A DNA stretch of 64,000 nt. Source: an uncultured bacterium. GTDB taxonomy: Bacteria; Elusimicrobiota; Elusimicrobia; Elusimicrobiales; Elusimicrobiaceae. The translations under genes and the position numbers were made by a program. Within the stretch, counting starts at the first letter, position 1. Every line of letters starts with the position of its first letter. Location: assembly GCA_949291515.1 (NCBI GenBank), contig CASEVY010000007.1:124001-188000 (forward strand), written 5' to 3'. Of this stretch, positions 8,825 to 18,059 are shown piece by piece. The notes beneath the pieces are model-generated. The model worked only from the letters and a program-made list of their open reading frames with translations. It was not told the origin of the DNA and searched no databases.

Positions 8825-9961
8825 TTAAAAATCTTTACAAGATTTATATATGTTCTTTATTTTCGAGAAACTTTTCTTAAACGCTTTTACCGCCTGCGGG
8901 TCAAACGCTTTTTCGCTTTGCTCTGTTATAAATTGATATGCCTGAGATATGTCCCAAGGTTTTTTATAGCAGCGCTTCATACATAAAGCGTCGAATACGT
9001 CGGCTACGGCTACTATTCTGGCTTCAAGGGGTATTTCCTCACCTTTCAAGCCTTCGGGATAACCCGTCCCGTCGAAGCGTTCGTGGTGGTATAAGCTCAT
9101 TTTATAGGCTATTTTCAACAGGGAGGACTGCGCCCCGCCAAGTATTTTGCCGCCGTATACGGTGTGGCGTTTCATTATTTCAAATTCTTCGGGGGTAAGT
9201 TTGCCCGGTTTGAGCAGAATATTGTCCGGTATGGCTATCTTGCCTATATCGTGCAAAGCGCTGGCGTGTTTGATTGTTTGGGCTCGGCTTTCTTCCAAAC
9301 CGAGTCCGCGCGCTATCAGATAACTTATTTGTTCTATGTTTTCTATGTGTTGTTTGGTGTCGGATTGGTCGCGGTACTCGGCCGTTACTGCCAGACGGTA
9401 AATGGTTTCCAGGTTGGAGAGTTTTACCTCTTCGTATAGTTTTGCTATCTCTATTTTCCCGGCCGCCAAATTGGCCATTAGTTTCAAAAGGCCTTCATCT
9501 TTTTTTGAAAAAGGCGTTGCGTCTATTTTGTTGCTTACTTGCAGCACCCCTATGGTTACATTTTCTTTGTTTTTCAGGGGTACGGCCAAGAGAGAATTGG
9601 TTTTAAATCCCGTTACCAAATCCACCTCTTTTGAAAATCTTTTGTCCGCATATGCGTCGGGCAGGTTAATGGTGTGGCCGCTGCGGCATACCTGCGCGGC
9701 TATGCTGCTCCCTTTAAGCGGAAGATGTATTTCCGTATATTCCAAGCCTTTGCCGCGTACGGTTTTTGACCAAAGTTCGCCTGCGTCTTCATCTTTGATG
9801 AAAATGAAACATCTTTTCGCTCCCAGTATATTGGTTACTTGTTTTGCTGTTAATTCCAAAAGCGCGTCGAGGTTTGTTTCATGCGAAACCCTCCACCCGA
9901 ACTCCACCAGGAGATCGAGTTTGTTTTTATCGGTGAGGGTTTGATTCTGAGTTTTCGCCAT
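8825..9961 (-). CDS. GAF domain plus HD-GYP phosphodiesterase
   Basis: 378 aa. The N-terminal GAF domain (about residues 20-165) is a small-ligand or redox sensor. The C-terminal HD-GYP domain (about 185-355) carries HDIGK, HTVYGGKIL and HHERFDGTGYP, the metal-binding and GYP motifs of cyclic-di-GMP phosphodiesterases. No receiver or membrane segment is seen, so it is probably a cytoplasmic sensor-effector. Its start lies 35 nt inside the 3' end of the GlcF-like gene, so it is co-translated with an oxidoreductase operon; the link between signalling and oxidation is inferred from that. Confidence 0.92.
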   Translation of the reverse strand: MAKTQNQTLTDKNKLDLLVEFGWRVSHETNLDALLELTAKQVTNILGAKRCFIFIKDEDAGELWSKTVRGKGLEYTEIHLPLKGSSIAAQVCRSGHTINLPDAYADKRFSKEVDLVTGFKTNSLLAVPLKNKENVTIGVLQVSNKIDATPFSKKDEGLLKLMANLAAGKIEIAKLYEEVKLSNLETIYRLAVTAEYRDQSDTKQHIENIEQISYLIARGLGLEESRAQTIKHASALHDIGKIAIPDNILLKPGKLTPEEFEIMKRHTVYGGKILGGAQSSLLKIAYKMSLYHHERFDGTGYPEGLKGEEIPLEARIVAVADVFDALCMKRCYKKPWDISQAYQFITEQSEKAFDPQAVKAFKKSFSKIKNIYKSCKDF

Positions 9962-11108
9962 AAAACTCTTCCGCTATTTGTGTTACGTGTAAAATTTTGA
10001 GCCGTTTTTGCCCGCCGCCATGGGCCGAATTTTCAAACGTATTTTTATCCGCGTAAGAGGAAACTATCAGATAATCGGCCTCAAGTTCGTCAAGCGTATC
10101 GGCGATTTGCGCTTTTATGATTTTCTCGCCTTTGATTTTTGTCCAATAAGAAGCGCCAGCCGACGGCAGCTGCTTGCTTTGAATACACTCTAGCAAAAAA
10201 ATGTTTTGCGGGCAAACGAAAAGTTCGTCCGGAATTTTTGCTTCCTGAGAAAAGGAGTTGCGGTGAAGGATAATTTTCTTTCCGGAGAGTTTCTCCTTGA
10301 ATTTTTTTGCTCTCCGCATATGCCGCGTTATGAATTGTATTTTGCTTGAAAGAGGGGCAAACTCTTTGCCGAATATGGCGGACTTTTTAAGTATGGAATA
10401 AATTTCCGCGGAATCCGCGACAAAAGACAAAGAAGAATTTTCACTGAGCTTCATAAGAGATGAGAGGACTTTTCTTATGCCTTCGATATCGGAACAGAAA
10501 TATAGGCGGTCCAACTCCGCGGCCTTTAAGTCCGTAACGGCCTTAAATCCGTTCGCGTTTAATATTTTTAATGAATCCTTTATCTGCCGGAAGCCCAGTA
10601 TGGAAGGAAGAAATATTATTTCCTTTTCCAAGGGAGGCTGTTTTTTTGCCGCGCGCAATATTTTGTGGCGGGCATAAGCGCGTGAAAACATTTTCCTTAT
10701 AACGGAAATTTTAGTTTTCCTTTTGCCCAAAAGGGAGGAATTCAGCTCCGCCATTAAGTCCGACACCGGCGTTTTTGCCGGACAGAAATCGGTGCAAGCC
10801 CCGCACATCAGGCAGGAGGCGGAAGTATTAAGAATATCGGTTTTGTCTCGTTTTAAGTTCAGCTTTCTTTCGAAGATGTAATTTAACAGCTGGCTTCGTC
10901 CGCGCGGGGAATAAAGTTCGCTTTTTAGCGCTTTGAAGGAAGGACATTTTTGCAGACACGCTCCGCATCGCGTACAAGTGCGCGCGGCATATTGCGCTTC
11001 AAAAGGGCCTTCTCCCTTGATATAGAAATCAAGATTTCGTTGCAAGCCCAGCTTTAACGGGGCGGGCGGAAGTTTAATATTTTTTATTTTCATTTTCGTC
11101 TTCTTCAA
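9927..11108 (-). CDS. GlcF-like iron-sulfur subunit, lacking the usual CCG domains
   Basis: 393 aa. The N-terminal half has two 4Fe-4S motifs of the glycolate/lactate oxidase Fe-S subunit kind: CTRCGACLQKCP and CLMCGACTDFCP. GlcF, GlpC and LldF proteins normally continue with Cys-rich CCG domains; here the C-terminal ~250 residues contain isolated Cys only and no CCG pair, so that part is divergent or has lost its cluster. It overlaps the upstream FAD gene and the downstream GAF-HD-GYP gene by ~35 nt each. It would pass electrons from the flavoprotein to an unknown acceptor. Electron-chain role is family knowledge; the acceptor is unknown. Confidence 0.85.
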   Translation of the reverse strand: MKKTKMKIKNIKLPPAPLKLGLQRNLDFYIKGEGPFEAQYAARTCTRCGACLQKCPSFKALKSELYSPRGRSQLLNYIFERKLNLKRDKTDILNTSASCLMCGACTDFCPAKTPVSDLMAELNSSLLGKRKTKISVIRKMFSRAYARHKILRAAKKQPPLEKEIIFLPSILGFRQIKDSLKILNANGFKAVTDLKAAELDRLYFCSDIEGIRKVLSSLMKLSENSSLSFVADSAEIYSILKKSAIFGKEFAPLSSKIQFITRHMRRAKKFKEKLSGKKIILHRNSFSQEAKIPDELFVCPQNIFLLECIQSKQLPSAGASYWTKIKGEKIIKAQIADTLDELEADYLIVSSYADKNTFENSAHGGGQKRLKILHVTQIAEEFYGENSESNPHR

Positions 11109-13077
11109 AAAGGAAAGGATTTAAAATATTGTCGGGGTCCAATGCTTTTTTTAATTTCAATTCGGTTTCGCCAGGCGTTCTCTTGCCGAAAGCGAGAGTT
11201 TCGCTTTTTTGCGGTTTGTAAGGCAGAAGCCTTAAAGTCAGAGAGGTTACTATCCCGTAGCTTCCGCGTGCGCCGAACATAAGCGCTATTAAATCGTATC
11301 CCGCCGTATTCTTTACGTATTTCCCGCCGTAGGATACAAAAGAACCGTCCGGCATAACAGCCTGTATTGCGGTGACGTAATCTTTAAGGGCGGGCAATGT
11401 CTTTGCGGAAAAGACCCCGCCGATGCTCCCCTTTGCCGCAGGAACGGGCAGATATAAATTTTGTTTTTTCAATTCTTCTTCCAGCTCTTTCATTGATACG
11501 CCAGGCTGAAGGGTTATTGTGTAGTCGGTTTTGTCTATCTCGATTATTTTGTTTAAGTTCTTCAAAGACAAAATATTGCCTTTCTTAAGTTTTATCTTTG
11601 TGTTCAGCCCTGCTATGGAGAGCGGTTTCTTTTCCGCGTTGGCGCGTTTTACCGCCTCTGTCAGCGGGATAATGTCTTGCGGGACGGAGTTTTCCTTTGA
11701 GGAGCGGGAAGCTATCGGCAATACTTTGTCGGGATTGGCGACATTGTTGGGGTCGAGCGCGGTTTTTATCTTGCGCAGGATTTTAAGGGTGTTTTCGTCA
11801 AACATCATTGTCATGGCGGCGCGTTTTTCCACCCCTATACCGTGTTCCGCGCTGATAGTGCCGCCAAGCACGCAAATCGTCTGATGTATTTCTTTTATCG
11901 CTTTTTTGATGTTTGAAAGTTCGTAAAGGTTATTGTCGTCAAAGGCTATATTGGGGTGCAAATTCCCGTCGCCTGCGTGGAATACTATGCCCGCTCTGAG
12001 CCCGTATTTGCCGAATACCGCGGAAATGCTTTCTATGGCTTTTGGAAGATTTGCCCTGCTTACGGCGCAATCCAGGGAGAACAATCCTCTGCCCAAACTT
12101 GCCAATGCCGCGGCGGCGGAAAGTCTTATGCGCCACAATTCCAGGCGCTTGCTTTCTTGCTGCGCTTTTTCTATTTTGAGAGCTTTGTTTGATTTGCAGA
12201 AGGACTCTATTTGTTCTGCCTGTTTCGGCAGTTCGTTCCTTTTGCCGTCCAGTTCAATTATCAGCAATGCTTGCGCGTCTAGGGAAGATTGGCTCGCTTT
12301 TAAAGTAGCGTGGTCCAGCGCCTCCAAAGCGGAGGGTATTATCCCTGCTGATATTATCTCTTTTACGCACAGCATAGCGTCGGTAAGCGAGGGGAAATAA
12401 GCCAAGAATGTTCTTTTGAACGGCGGCTTTGGCAATATTTTAAGGCGCAGTTTTTTAATCAGGCCCAAAGTGCCTTCGCTCCTTAACAGTAGAGACAATA
12501 AATCCGGCCCTTGTGAATTTTTTGACAAAGATATTTCCGTCCCGTCGGGCAAAATGAAATCCGCGCCCAGTACATTTGCCAATGTGGCGCCGTATTTTAA
12601 AGTTTTGGGCCCGCCCGCGCCCAAAGCGCAGTTGCCGCCTATTGTGGAAAATTCTTTGCTTGCCGGATCCGGAGCATAGAAAAAGCCATCTTTATCCAAT
12701 ATCTTCTGCAGATTGCCGTTGACCGTAGAACATTGCACTACGGCATAACCTTCTTTGGTGTTGATTTCTTCCACAGCGTCCAAATGATTCAGATTCAATA
12801 CGGCGCCGCCTTTGATGGCAACGGCTCCGCCGTCGTGATTGGTCGCCGCTGCGCGCGGCACGAAAGGGACTTTCTTTTCATTTAAAATTTTGATTAAGGC
12901 GGGCAGTTTGGAAATATCTTTAATTTCCAATACCGCTTCGGGCAGGCTTTTTACGGGACTGCCGTCGAAGCAGTTAAGCAGCAAAGCCGTTTTGTTTGTT
13001 AGGACGTTTTCCTTCCCCAAAAGTTTTACCGCTTCTTTCTTCGCCGCGTTGAATTTGTTGGATTTTATCATTGCCAT
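11074..13077 (-). CDS. Fused GlcD-GlcE-type FAD-dependent 2-hydroxyacid oxidase/dehydrogenase
   Basis: 667 aa made of two homologous flavoprotein halves. Residues ~1-455 are a complete GlcD-like protein: a PCMH FAD-binding domain (GGNCALGAGGPKTLKYGATL) and the C-terminal substrate cap with the HAGDGNLHPNIAF metal/substrate motif and SAEHGIGVEK. Residues ~470-667 are a second, shorter PCMH domain resembling GlcE (TITLQPGVSMKELEEEL, GSIGGVFSA, YVKNTAGYDLIALMFGARGSYG). In E. coli glcD and glcE are separate genes. The likely reaction is oxidation of a 2-hydroxyacid such as glycolate or lactate. A start at 13071 is also possible. No Shine-Dalgarno; TATAAT lies 4 nt before the first ATG. Confidence 0.88.
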   Translation of the reverse strand: MAMIKSNKFNAAKKEAVKLLGKENVLTNKTALLLNCFDGSPVKSLPEAVLEIKDISKLPALIKILNEKKVPFVPRAAATNHDGGAVAIKGGAVLNLNHLDAVEEINTKEGYAVVQCSTVNGNLQKILDKDGFFYAPDPASKEFSTIGGNCALGAGGPKTLKYGATLANVLGADFILPDGTEISLSKNSQGPDLLSLLLRSEGTLGLIKKLRLKILPKPPFKRTFLAYFPSLTDAMLCVKEIISAGIIPSALEALDHATLKASQSSLDAQALLIIELDGKRNELPKQAEQIESFCKSNKALKIEKAQQESKRLELWRIRLSAAAALASLGRGLFSLDCAVSRANLPKAIESISAVFGKYGLRAGIVFHAGDGNLHPNIAFDDNNLYELSNIKKAIKEIHQTICVLGGTISAEHGIGVEKRAAMTMMFDENTLKILRKIKTALDPNNVANPDKVLPIASRSSKENSVPQDIIPLTEAVKRANAEKKPLSIAGLNTKIKLKKGNILSLKNLNKIIEIDKTDYTITLQPGVSMKELEEELKKQNLYLPVPAAKGSIGGVFSAKTLPALKDYVTAIQAVMPDGSFVSYGGKYVKNTAGYDLIALMFGARGSYGIVTSLTLRLLPYKPQKSETLAFGKRTPGETELKLKKALDPDNILNPFLFEEDENENKKY

Positions 13078-13081
13078 TACT

Positions 13082-13087
13082 ATTATA
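13082..13087 (-). promoter_or_regulatory. -10 box TATAAT for the oxidase operon
   Basis: Minus-strand TATAAT, 4 nt before ATG 13077 (10 nt before the alternative ATG 13071). It lies back to back with the + strand TATAAT at 13101-13106, so one 25-bp spacer drives both directions. Confidence 0.5.
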
Positions 13088-13100
13088 GTATTTACATTGG

Positions 13101-13106
13101 TATAAT
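13101..13106 (+). promoter_or_regulatory. -10 box TATAAT, leaderless-type, for the phosphoesterase operon
   Basis: TATAAT followed by exactly six nt (TAAAAT) and then ATG 13113; no Shine-Dalgarno. Confidence 0.6.
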
Positions 13107-13112
13107 TAAAAT

Positions 13113-13910
13113 ATGGCGAAAAGCAAATTCCGCAAAATATACGCTATAGGCGATGCGCACGGCAATTACTATTCCTTCAGCGCGGTTTTGATTTGCGCCG
13201 GTATAATGGACCCGGAACTTAATTGGACGGCGGGCAATTCGATAGTAGTGCAGATGGGCGATATTCTTGACAGGGGCGACAGCCCTTTGGAGATAGACCG
13301 TCTTCTGGACGTGTTGGCTATTCAGGCTAAGAAGGCAGGCGGTCAAATTATAAGGCTTGTCGGCAATCACGAGCTGGAAATTTTAAGAAAAAATTATCAT
13401 ATAACTTCGCTTCCCTATTTCCATATAGAAGCGTTTAGGCGTAAACTTATAAGAGGTATTTTAAACGGCAGCTGGCAAGCAGCTTATGGCGCGCGCCATT
13501 ATCTTTTTACCCATGCGGGAGTATGCGACGGACTATATCCCGTCCTTAAGGAAGAAATCGGCGAAAAACGCCCAAGTCTATCTAAAATGGTCAAGCATAT
13601 AAACGACGTTTTTTTCGAAGCGGTCCGCACCGGCAGTTATCATCACCCAATATTTAACGTCAGCCATTTGCGCGGTGGACGCGACAGGTACGGCGGAATA
13701 TTTTGGGAAGATTTGACGTCTCTTATCGCTGGCCACGAATATATGCCGTATAAACAGATAGTGGGCCATACCCGCACCGGCCAAATAGTCCGCAGTGAGG
13801 ACAGCAAAGTCTTGGCTATAGACGTAGGTATGGAAAAAGTATTTGACGGGAAATTTGAATATTTGGAATTTAACTCTTCGGGCAAGCCCGAAGCTGTGGG
13901 AGTAAAATAA
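13113..13910 (+). CDS. Metallophosphoesterase (Shewanella-like phosphatase type)
   Basis: 265 aa of the PPP-like calcineurin fold. Metal ligands are visible in GDAHGN (about residue 13), GDILDRGD (about 50), GNHE (about 85) and later His residues in THAG and GHTR. This order matches bacterial serine/threonine protein phosphatases and Shewanella-like phosphatases; the real substrate is unknown. No signal peptide is seen. The stop overlaps the mazG start (TAATG), so the two are translationally coupled in an operon with an outer-membrane protein. Confidence 0.88.
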   Translation: MAKSKFRKIYAIGDAHGNYYSFSAVLICAGIMDPELNWTAGNSIVVQMGDILDRGDSPLEIDRLLDVLAIQAKKAGGQIIRLVGNHELEILRKNYHITSLPYFHIEAFRRKLIRGILNGSWQAAYGARHYLFTHAGVCDGLYPVLKEEIGEKRPSLSKMVKHINDVFFEAVRTGSYHHPIFNVSHLRGGRDRYGGIFWEDLTSLIAGHEYMPYKQIVGHTRTGQIVRSEDSKVLAIDVGMEKVFDGKFEYLEFNSSGKPEAVGVK

Positions 13911-14332
13911 TGAAAGACGATAAAGAAGCCTGCCGCCTTTTCGGCGAGCTTAACAATACAATTTTGGCTTTGCGCGCGCCTGGCGGCTGCAAATGGGACC
14001 GCGCCCAAACGCATGAAAGCCTTATAAAGAACCTTAGGGAAGAAAGCCAGGAAGTTATAGACGCGATAGAAAATAAAGACGACGATAATTTTTGCGAGGA
14101 ACTTGGCGATTTGCTTTTGCAAGTACTGTTCCACGCGGCGATAGCGGAAGAAGAAAACAGATTTTCCATAAGGGAAGTTATAGACGGCGTTAATCAAAAG
14201 CTAATTCGCCGACATCCGCACGTATTCGGCGGAGAAAAGGCCGCATCGCCCGAAGAAGCCCTTGCAATGTGGAAAGCCGTAAAGGCTAAAGAGAAGGCTA
14301 TGAAAGCCGCAAAGAAAAAGGAAGAAAAATGA
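13910..14332 (+). CDS. mazG: MazG nucleoside triphosphate pyrophosphohydrolase (single-domain)
   Basis: Hydrolyses (d)NTPs to NMP plus PPi, a house-cleaning role. The all-alpha NTP-PPase motif is present: REESQEVIDAI and EELGDLLLQVLFH supply the EExxE and ExxD metal ligands, and the family ending RRHPHVFGG is intact. At 140 aa it is half of the 263-aa E. coli MazG, whose two halves are homologous, so this is the single-domain form. The Lys-rich tail overlaps the next start by 4 nt (ATGA). Confidence 0.93.
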   Translation: MKDDKEACRLFGELNNTILALRAPGGCKWDRAQTHESLIKNLREESQEVIDAIENKDDDNFCEELGDLLLQVLFHAAIAEEENRFSIREVIDGVNQKLIRRHPHVFGGEKAASPEEALAMWKAVKAKEKAMKAAKKKEEK

Positions 14333-14994
14333 AGACGATAAAAATAATTTCCGCTTTATTGTTGTGTCTGGCTTGGCAAAATGTTTTTGCGTATAGGGGT
14401 TTTGACGCAAACGGAGGATACGTTATGCCGATGGAAGTTTCTTTGTACGGCGGGGCGGCGTTTTCCGATACGCAAAAAGCCTGGCAGGGGCAAGAGGCCG
14501 ATTTCGGCGGAAGCGGATTTGTTCTTGGCGGTACTCTTATGGGCCTGATAAACAACTATTTCAGCATAGGTTTTGATTTTTCTTATACCAATTCAGGCTA
14601 TGGCAAGAGTTTGGCTTTGCCGCAGGGCGAATTTGATTTCCGTATGGAACATTACAGACCGATGCTCTTTACGAAAACTTATATCGTTTCGCCGGCAAAT
14701 TCCCGATTTTCCGTATATGTTCCGCTAGGCGCCGGTTTGGATTTTTCCAGAGTAAGCCAAAGACAAAGCAGCGTGGAAGAGAAAAAGGCCGATACTCTTT
14801 CCGGCTTTGCTCTTTCGGCGGGGCTGGGCGCGGAATTTAATTTCGACAACTACACCTTCATTTCTTTTGAGGGACGTTACAACTTCAGCTGGTATCCCGC
14901 TTCAAACGATTATGATTTGTTCGCCGCCAAAAACGCCTTTGCGGCGGTCAAACTCGGAATAAGGTTCGACAGCGGATACGAGTTCATTTACTGA
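14329..14994 (+). CDS. Outer-membrane beta-barrel protein, small
   Basis: 221 aa with a signal peptide (MKTIKIISALLLCLAWQNVFA), then alternating aromatic/polar strands typical of small 8-10-stranded barrels (for example FEGRYNFSWYPASNDYDLF and the closing AAVKLGIRFDSGYEFIY). I cannot name a family with certainty; it resembles OmpA/OprF-like porin folds without a peptidoglycan-binding domain. Third gene of the phosphoesterase-mazG unit and convergent with the ankyrin gene. Confidence 0.8.
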   Translation: MKTIKIISALLLCLAWQNVFAYRGFDANGGYVMPMEVSLYGGAAFSDTQKAWQGQEADFGGSGFVLGGTLMGLINNYFSIGFDFSYTNSGYGKSLALPQGEFDFRMEHYRPMLFTKTYIVSPANSRFSVYVPLGAGLDFSRVSQRQSSVEEKKADTLSGFALSAGLGAEFNFDNYTFISFEGRYNFSWYPASNDYDLFAAKNAFAAVKLGIRFDSGYEFIY

Positions 14995-15005
14995 TGTCGC
15001 TTGGC

Positions 15006-16922
15006 CTAAGACGCCTGGCCTGATGGTATCGTAAATAGTTTCTTTAGCAATTCGTAAACTTTTTTGTTCGGATTTGCTTGCGCGTATTGAAGCAAAGCTC
15101 TGGTGTCGGGCACCGTCGCGCCGCTCTGCAAAAGCAGTGCGGGGACTTTCTCGTTCGGGTTTTTGTTGGCCGCGGCCATAATTATGTTGGTGCCGTTTTT
15201 GTCTGTTGCGTTTACGTCGGCTCCGGCTGAAATTAAGGCTTGTATCACAGGTAAATTTTTATTTGTCAGGACGGCGGTCATCAGCGGCGTGTCGCCGTTA
15301 TTGTTAGTCCCGTTCGCGTCCGCGCCCGCTTCAATCAGGACGTTTATCGGATCGGCCGTTTTGCTAAAAGCGGCCGCGAGCATAAGAGCATTGAACTGCC
15401 CTTTCATCAAGGCCTCTAAATTCAAATCTTTTCTCAGCGCTTTTTGTAATGCCGCGGCATTTGAGCTTCTTATCGCGGAAACAAGCGCCTTATTGTTAAA
15501 CCAAAGGGAAGAATCGTCTAGATTTTTCGGATTTTTGCGCTCTTCAAATTCCGCGTTAAGCTGTTTGATTACGGCGTTATATACGTCTTGGTTTTGATTT
15601 TGCGCCGCAAAGTCAGCCACGTGGCCGGTATCCAATTTATTTTTGCTCTTTTCCAGAAGGGCCAAAGTAACTTCCGGTACGGGGTTGCTTGTGGCGGCGG
15701 TAAGAAGAGCGGTAAAGCCCTGGTTGTTTTTGGAGTCGATATTGGCGTTGTTTTCCAAAAGCAGATTGATTATTTTGTCGTCCTTTGCGTTTGCCGCGGC
15801 CATAATCAGGGGGGTATTGCCGCGGGCGTTTTTCAAGTTGATTTCCGCACCGTTTTTGATTAAGAACGCTATTAATTTCGGGTCTTTGTTTTCCTCTATC
15901 AGTTTAAAAATCAAGGTGGAGCCGTCTCTGTCGTAGCCGGCATTAAGATTGGCGCCGGCTTTTATCAGCACTTTTATGTTTTCTGGTTTTTCGGGGTGTT
16001 GCAATACCGCGGCCATTACGGGGGAAGAACCGTCTTTCGCGCGGATATTCGGATCGGCTTTTACGGAGGCCAAGGCTTTAAGCCAAGCGGTGTCGCCTTC
16101 ATAGGCGGCTTTGTAGAGCAAAGTTTTTCCCTCTTGGTCGCGAGTATTAATGTCCACGCCGTTTCTCACAAAAATTACAAGCGTTTTTAAATCTTTATGT
16201 TCGTTTAAAAGAGAGGACGCGTCCATTCCGGACTCTTCGTCTTTTGCTGCGAGGTCGGTCTTGACTGCTGCGCGCATAATTTTTTGGGGATCGCCCGATT
16301 GTAAAGCCTCTTTAAACTCCTTGCTGTTGTACCACGGTATTTTTACGCTGTTTTCTATTTTTCCCAAGAGAAGGAATTGCCTGTCTTCGTGCTTGAGATT
16401 GCTGTTTCGTATAAGAGCTTGCCTGAAAGCCGGGTCGTTTCTGCCCTGGGCTCCGGCTTGCAAAAAGAGCAAAATGACATTCTTGTTTTTGTTGTTTTCG
16501 GCAGCGAGCATCAAAGGCGTTTTGCCGGAAGGATCGGCCTGTTCTATATTTACGCCCGCCAGTATTAAGGCCTTGGCGATATTGGGGTTTATATTGTCTT
16601 TTGCCGCAAGCATAAGGGCGCTGTAGCCTTGTTTGTTTACGGCGTTTGGGTCTATTCCGACGTCTATCAGGGTTTGTATAAGGTCCGGATCGGTAGAGTA
16701 TTGTACGGCCAAAGTAAGCGGGGTGTCGCCGTTTCCGTCTTGGCTTTTCAGATTGATGTTTGAAGTGTAAATATATCCGCTTACCGATTTGGAATCCGAT
16801 AGCTGCAAAGCCTTAAGAAATGCTTGGTTCTCATACCATTCGTTGGATTTGCCGCCCGAAGAACAAGCCGCATAGAAAAAAGACGAGAAAATCAGACATA
16901 AAACTAAGAAAAGATGTTTCAT
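15006..16922 (-). CDS. Ankyrin-repeat lipoprotein
   Basis: 638-aa lipoprotein. The type II signal peptide MKHLFLVLCLIFSSFFYAAC ends in a lipobox Cys, followed by SSGG. The rest is built of ankyrin repeats in at least three blocks (GDTPLTLAVQYSTDPDLIQT, GNTPLIMAAANAKDDKIINL, GDTPLMTAVLTNKNLPVIQA), separated by 'NKEF/NKALVSAIRSS'-like segments that look like internal duplications of a larger unit. The start at 16922 is set by the signal peptide; upstream in-frame codons run into mnmA. GAGGTG precedes the ATG and a -10-like TAGAAT lies ~20 nt upstream, inside the mnmA stop region. Its binding partner is unknown. Confidence 0.92.
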   Translation of the reverse strand: MKHLFLVLCLIFSSFFYAACSSGGKSNEWYENQAFLKALQLSDSKSVSGYIYTSNINLKSQDGNGDTPLTLAVQYSTDPDLIQTLIDVGIDPNAVNKQGYSALMLAAKDNINPNIAKALILAGVNIEQADPSGKTPLMLAAENNKNKNVILLFLQAGAQGRNDPAFRQALIRNSNLKHEDRQFLLLGKIENSVKIPWYNSKEFKEALQSGDPQKIMRAAVKTDLAAKDEESGMDASSLLNEHKDLKTLVIFVRNGVDINTRDQEGKTLLYKAAYEGDTAWLKALASVKADPNIRAKDGSSPVMAAVLQHPEKPENIKVLIKAGANLNAGYDRDGSTLIFKLIEENKDPKLIAFLIKNGAEINLKNARGNTPLIMAAANAKDDKIINLLLENNANIDSKNNQGFTALLTAATSNPVPEVTLALLEKSKNKLDTGHVADFAAQNQNQDVYNAVIKQLNAEFEERKNPKNLDDSSLWFNNKALVSAIRSSNAAALQKALRKDLNLEALMKGQFNALMLAAAFSKTADPINVLIEAGADANGTNNNGDTPLMTAVLTNKNLPVIQALISAGADVNATDKNGTNIIMAAANKNPNEKVPALLLQSGATVPDTRALLQYAQANPNKKVYELLKKLFTIPSGQAS

Positions 16923-16933
16923 TACGCACCTCT

Positions 16934-18007
16934 TTATTCTATAATACCGCCGCCCAAGACGGTATCTCCGTCGTAAAATACCGCGCTTTGCCCCGCCGTA
17001 ACCGACATTTGCGGCTCGTCGAAACATACCTGCGCCTTATCCTCTCCCAAAGGCTTTACTGATGCCCAAGCGGGGATATGCTGGCGTCTTATCTTTACCA
17101 TAGCTTTAAATTGGCCTTCCGGCCTGCGTACAGAACACCAGTTTACCAAAGCGACGCGCAAAGTATCGGAGAATAAATCTTCCTTAAAACCCGCTACTAT
17201 CTGATTATTTGCCGCGTCTATTTTGACTACGTATAAAGGCCTTTGGCTTCCGCCGCCCGTAAGGCCTTTGCGTTTGCCGATGGTATAATTCCAAATGCCT
17301 TTATGCTCCCCGATAATTTTTCCGGTTTTATCAACTATTTTGCCGGGCTGCGGCGGGAATTTTAGGATATCGTTATAATCGCCGCAATAGAAATCTTGGC
17401 TGTCGGCTTTGTCGGCAACGGGCAAGGAGTATTTTAATGCCATTTCCCGCACCTCTTTTTTTGTATAAGGCCCCAGCGGGAATAAGATTTTGGAAAGCTG
17501 TTCTTGGCTTAGTCTGTACAGAAAATAGCTTTGGTCTTTTGTATCGTCTTTGCCTTTCTTTAAGCGCCAAAGATTGTTTGCGGCGTCAAATTCTATAATG
17601 GAATAGTGGCCCGTAGCGAATTTGTCGAAGTCTACGCCGTTTTGCCTTGCGGCTTGTGGCAAAGCGCCGAATTTGACGTAACTGTTGCACCATACGCAGG
17701 GATTGGGCGTTCTGCCGAGGCGGTATTCATCTTTAAAATTGCCCAAGACAATTTGTTTGTACTGCTCGCGGCAGTCTATTACTTTAAGCGGGATATTGAG
17801 GAAATCTGCCACTTTTTGAGCCGTCGCGATATCGTTTTCTTCGGGGCCGAGGCAGGCTTTGTTGGGAACTTTCGGGGTTGGCATTGTTTCGTCCCAGATG
17901 GACATAATCGCGCCGATGACGTCATAGCCCTGCTCTTTAAGAAGCAAGGCGCTCATCGCCGAATCTACTCCTCCGCTTAAGCCTACCAGTACTTTTCCTT
18001 TATGCAT
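16934..18007 (-). CDS. mnmA: tRNA-uridine 2-sulfurtransferase MnmA
   Basis: Thiolates wobble U34 of tRNA-Lys, -Glu and -Gln. The ATP-PPase P-loop GLSGGVDSAMSA lies at the N-terminus. The catalytic Cys is in TPNPCVWCNSYVKFG (about residue 100) and the second Cys in DSQDFYCGD (about 198). KDQSYFLYRLSQEQL is the conserved tRNA-contact motif. The 357-aa length is normal. It starts with TAGAAT 6 nt before the ATG and no Shine-Dalgarno. Confidence 0.95.
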   Translation of the reverse strand: MHKGKVLVGLSGGVDSAMSALLLKEQGYDVIGAIMSIWDETMPTPKVPNKACLGPEENDIATAQKVADFLNIPLKVIDCREQYKQIVLGNFKDEYRLGRTPNPCVWCNSYVKFGALPQAARQNGVDFDKFATGHYSIIEFDAANNLWRLKKGKDDTKDQSYFLYRLSQEQLSKILFPLGPYTKKEVREMALKYSLPVADKADSQDFYCGDYNDILKFPPQPGKIVDKTGKIIGEHKGIWNYTIGKRKGLTGGGSQRPLYVVKIDAANNQIVAGFKEDLFSDTLRVALVNWCSVRRPEGQFKAMVKIRRQHIPAWASVKPLGEDKAQVCFDEPQMSVTAGQSAVFYDGDTVLGGGIIE

Positions 18008-18013
18008 AGCAAT

Positions 18014-18019
18014 ATTCTA
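18014..18019 (-). promoter_or_regulatory. -10 box TAGAAT, leaderless-type, for mnmA
   Basis: Minus-strand TAGAAT, then ATTGCT, then ATG 18007; six nt spacing and no Shine-Dalgarno. Confidence 0.6.
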
Positions 18020-18059
18020 ACAATTTTAAAGCGGCATATAACAATAAAGCCGAATTTGG

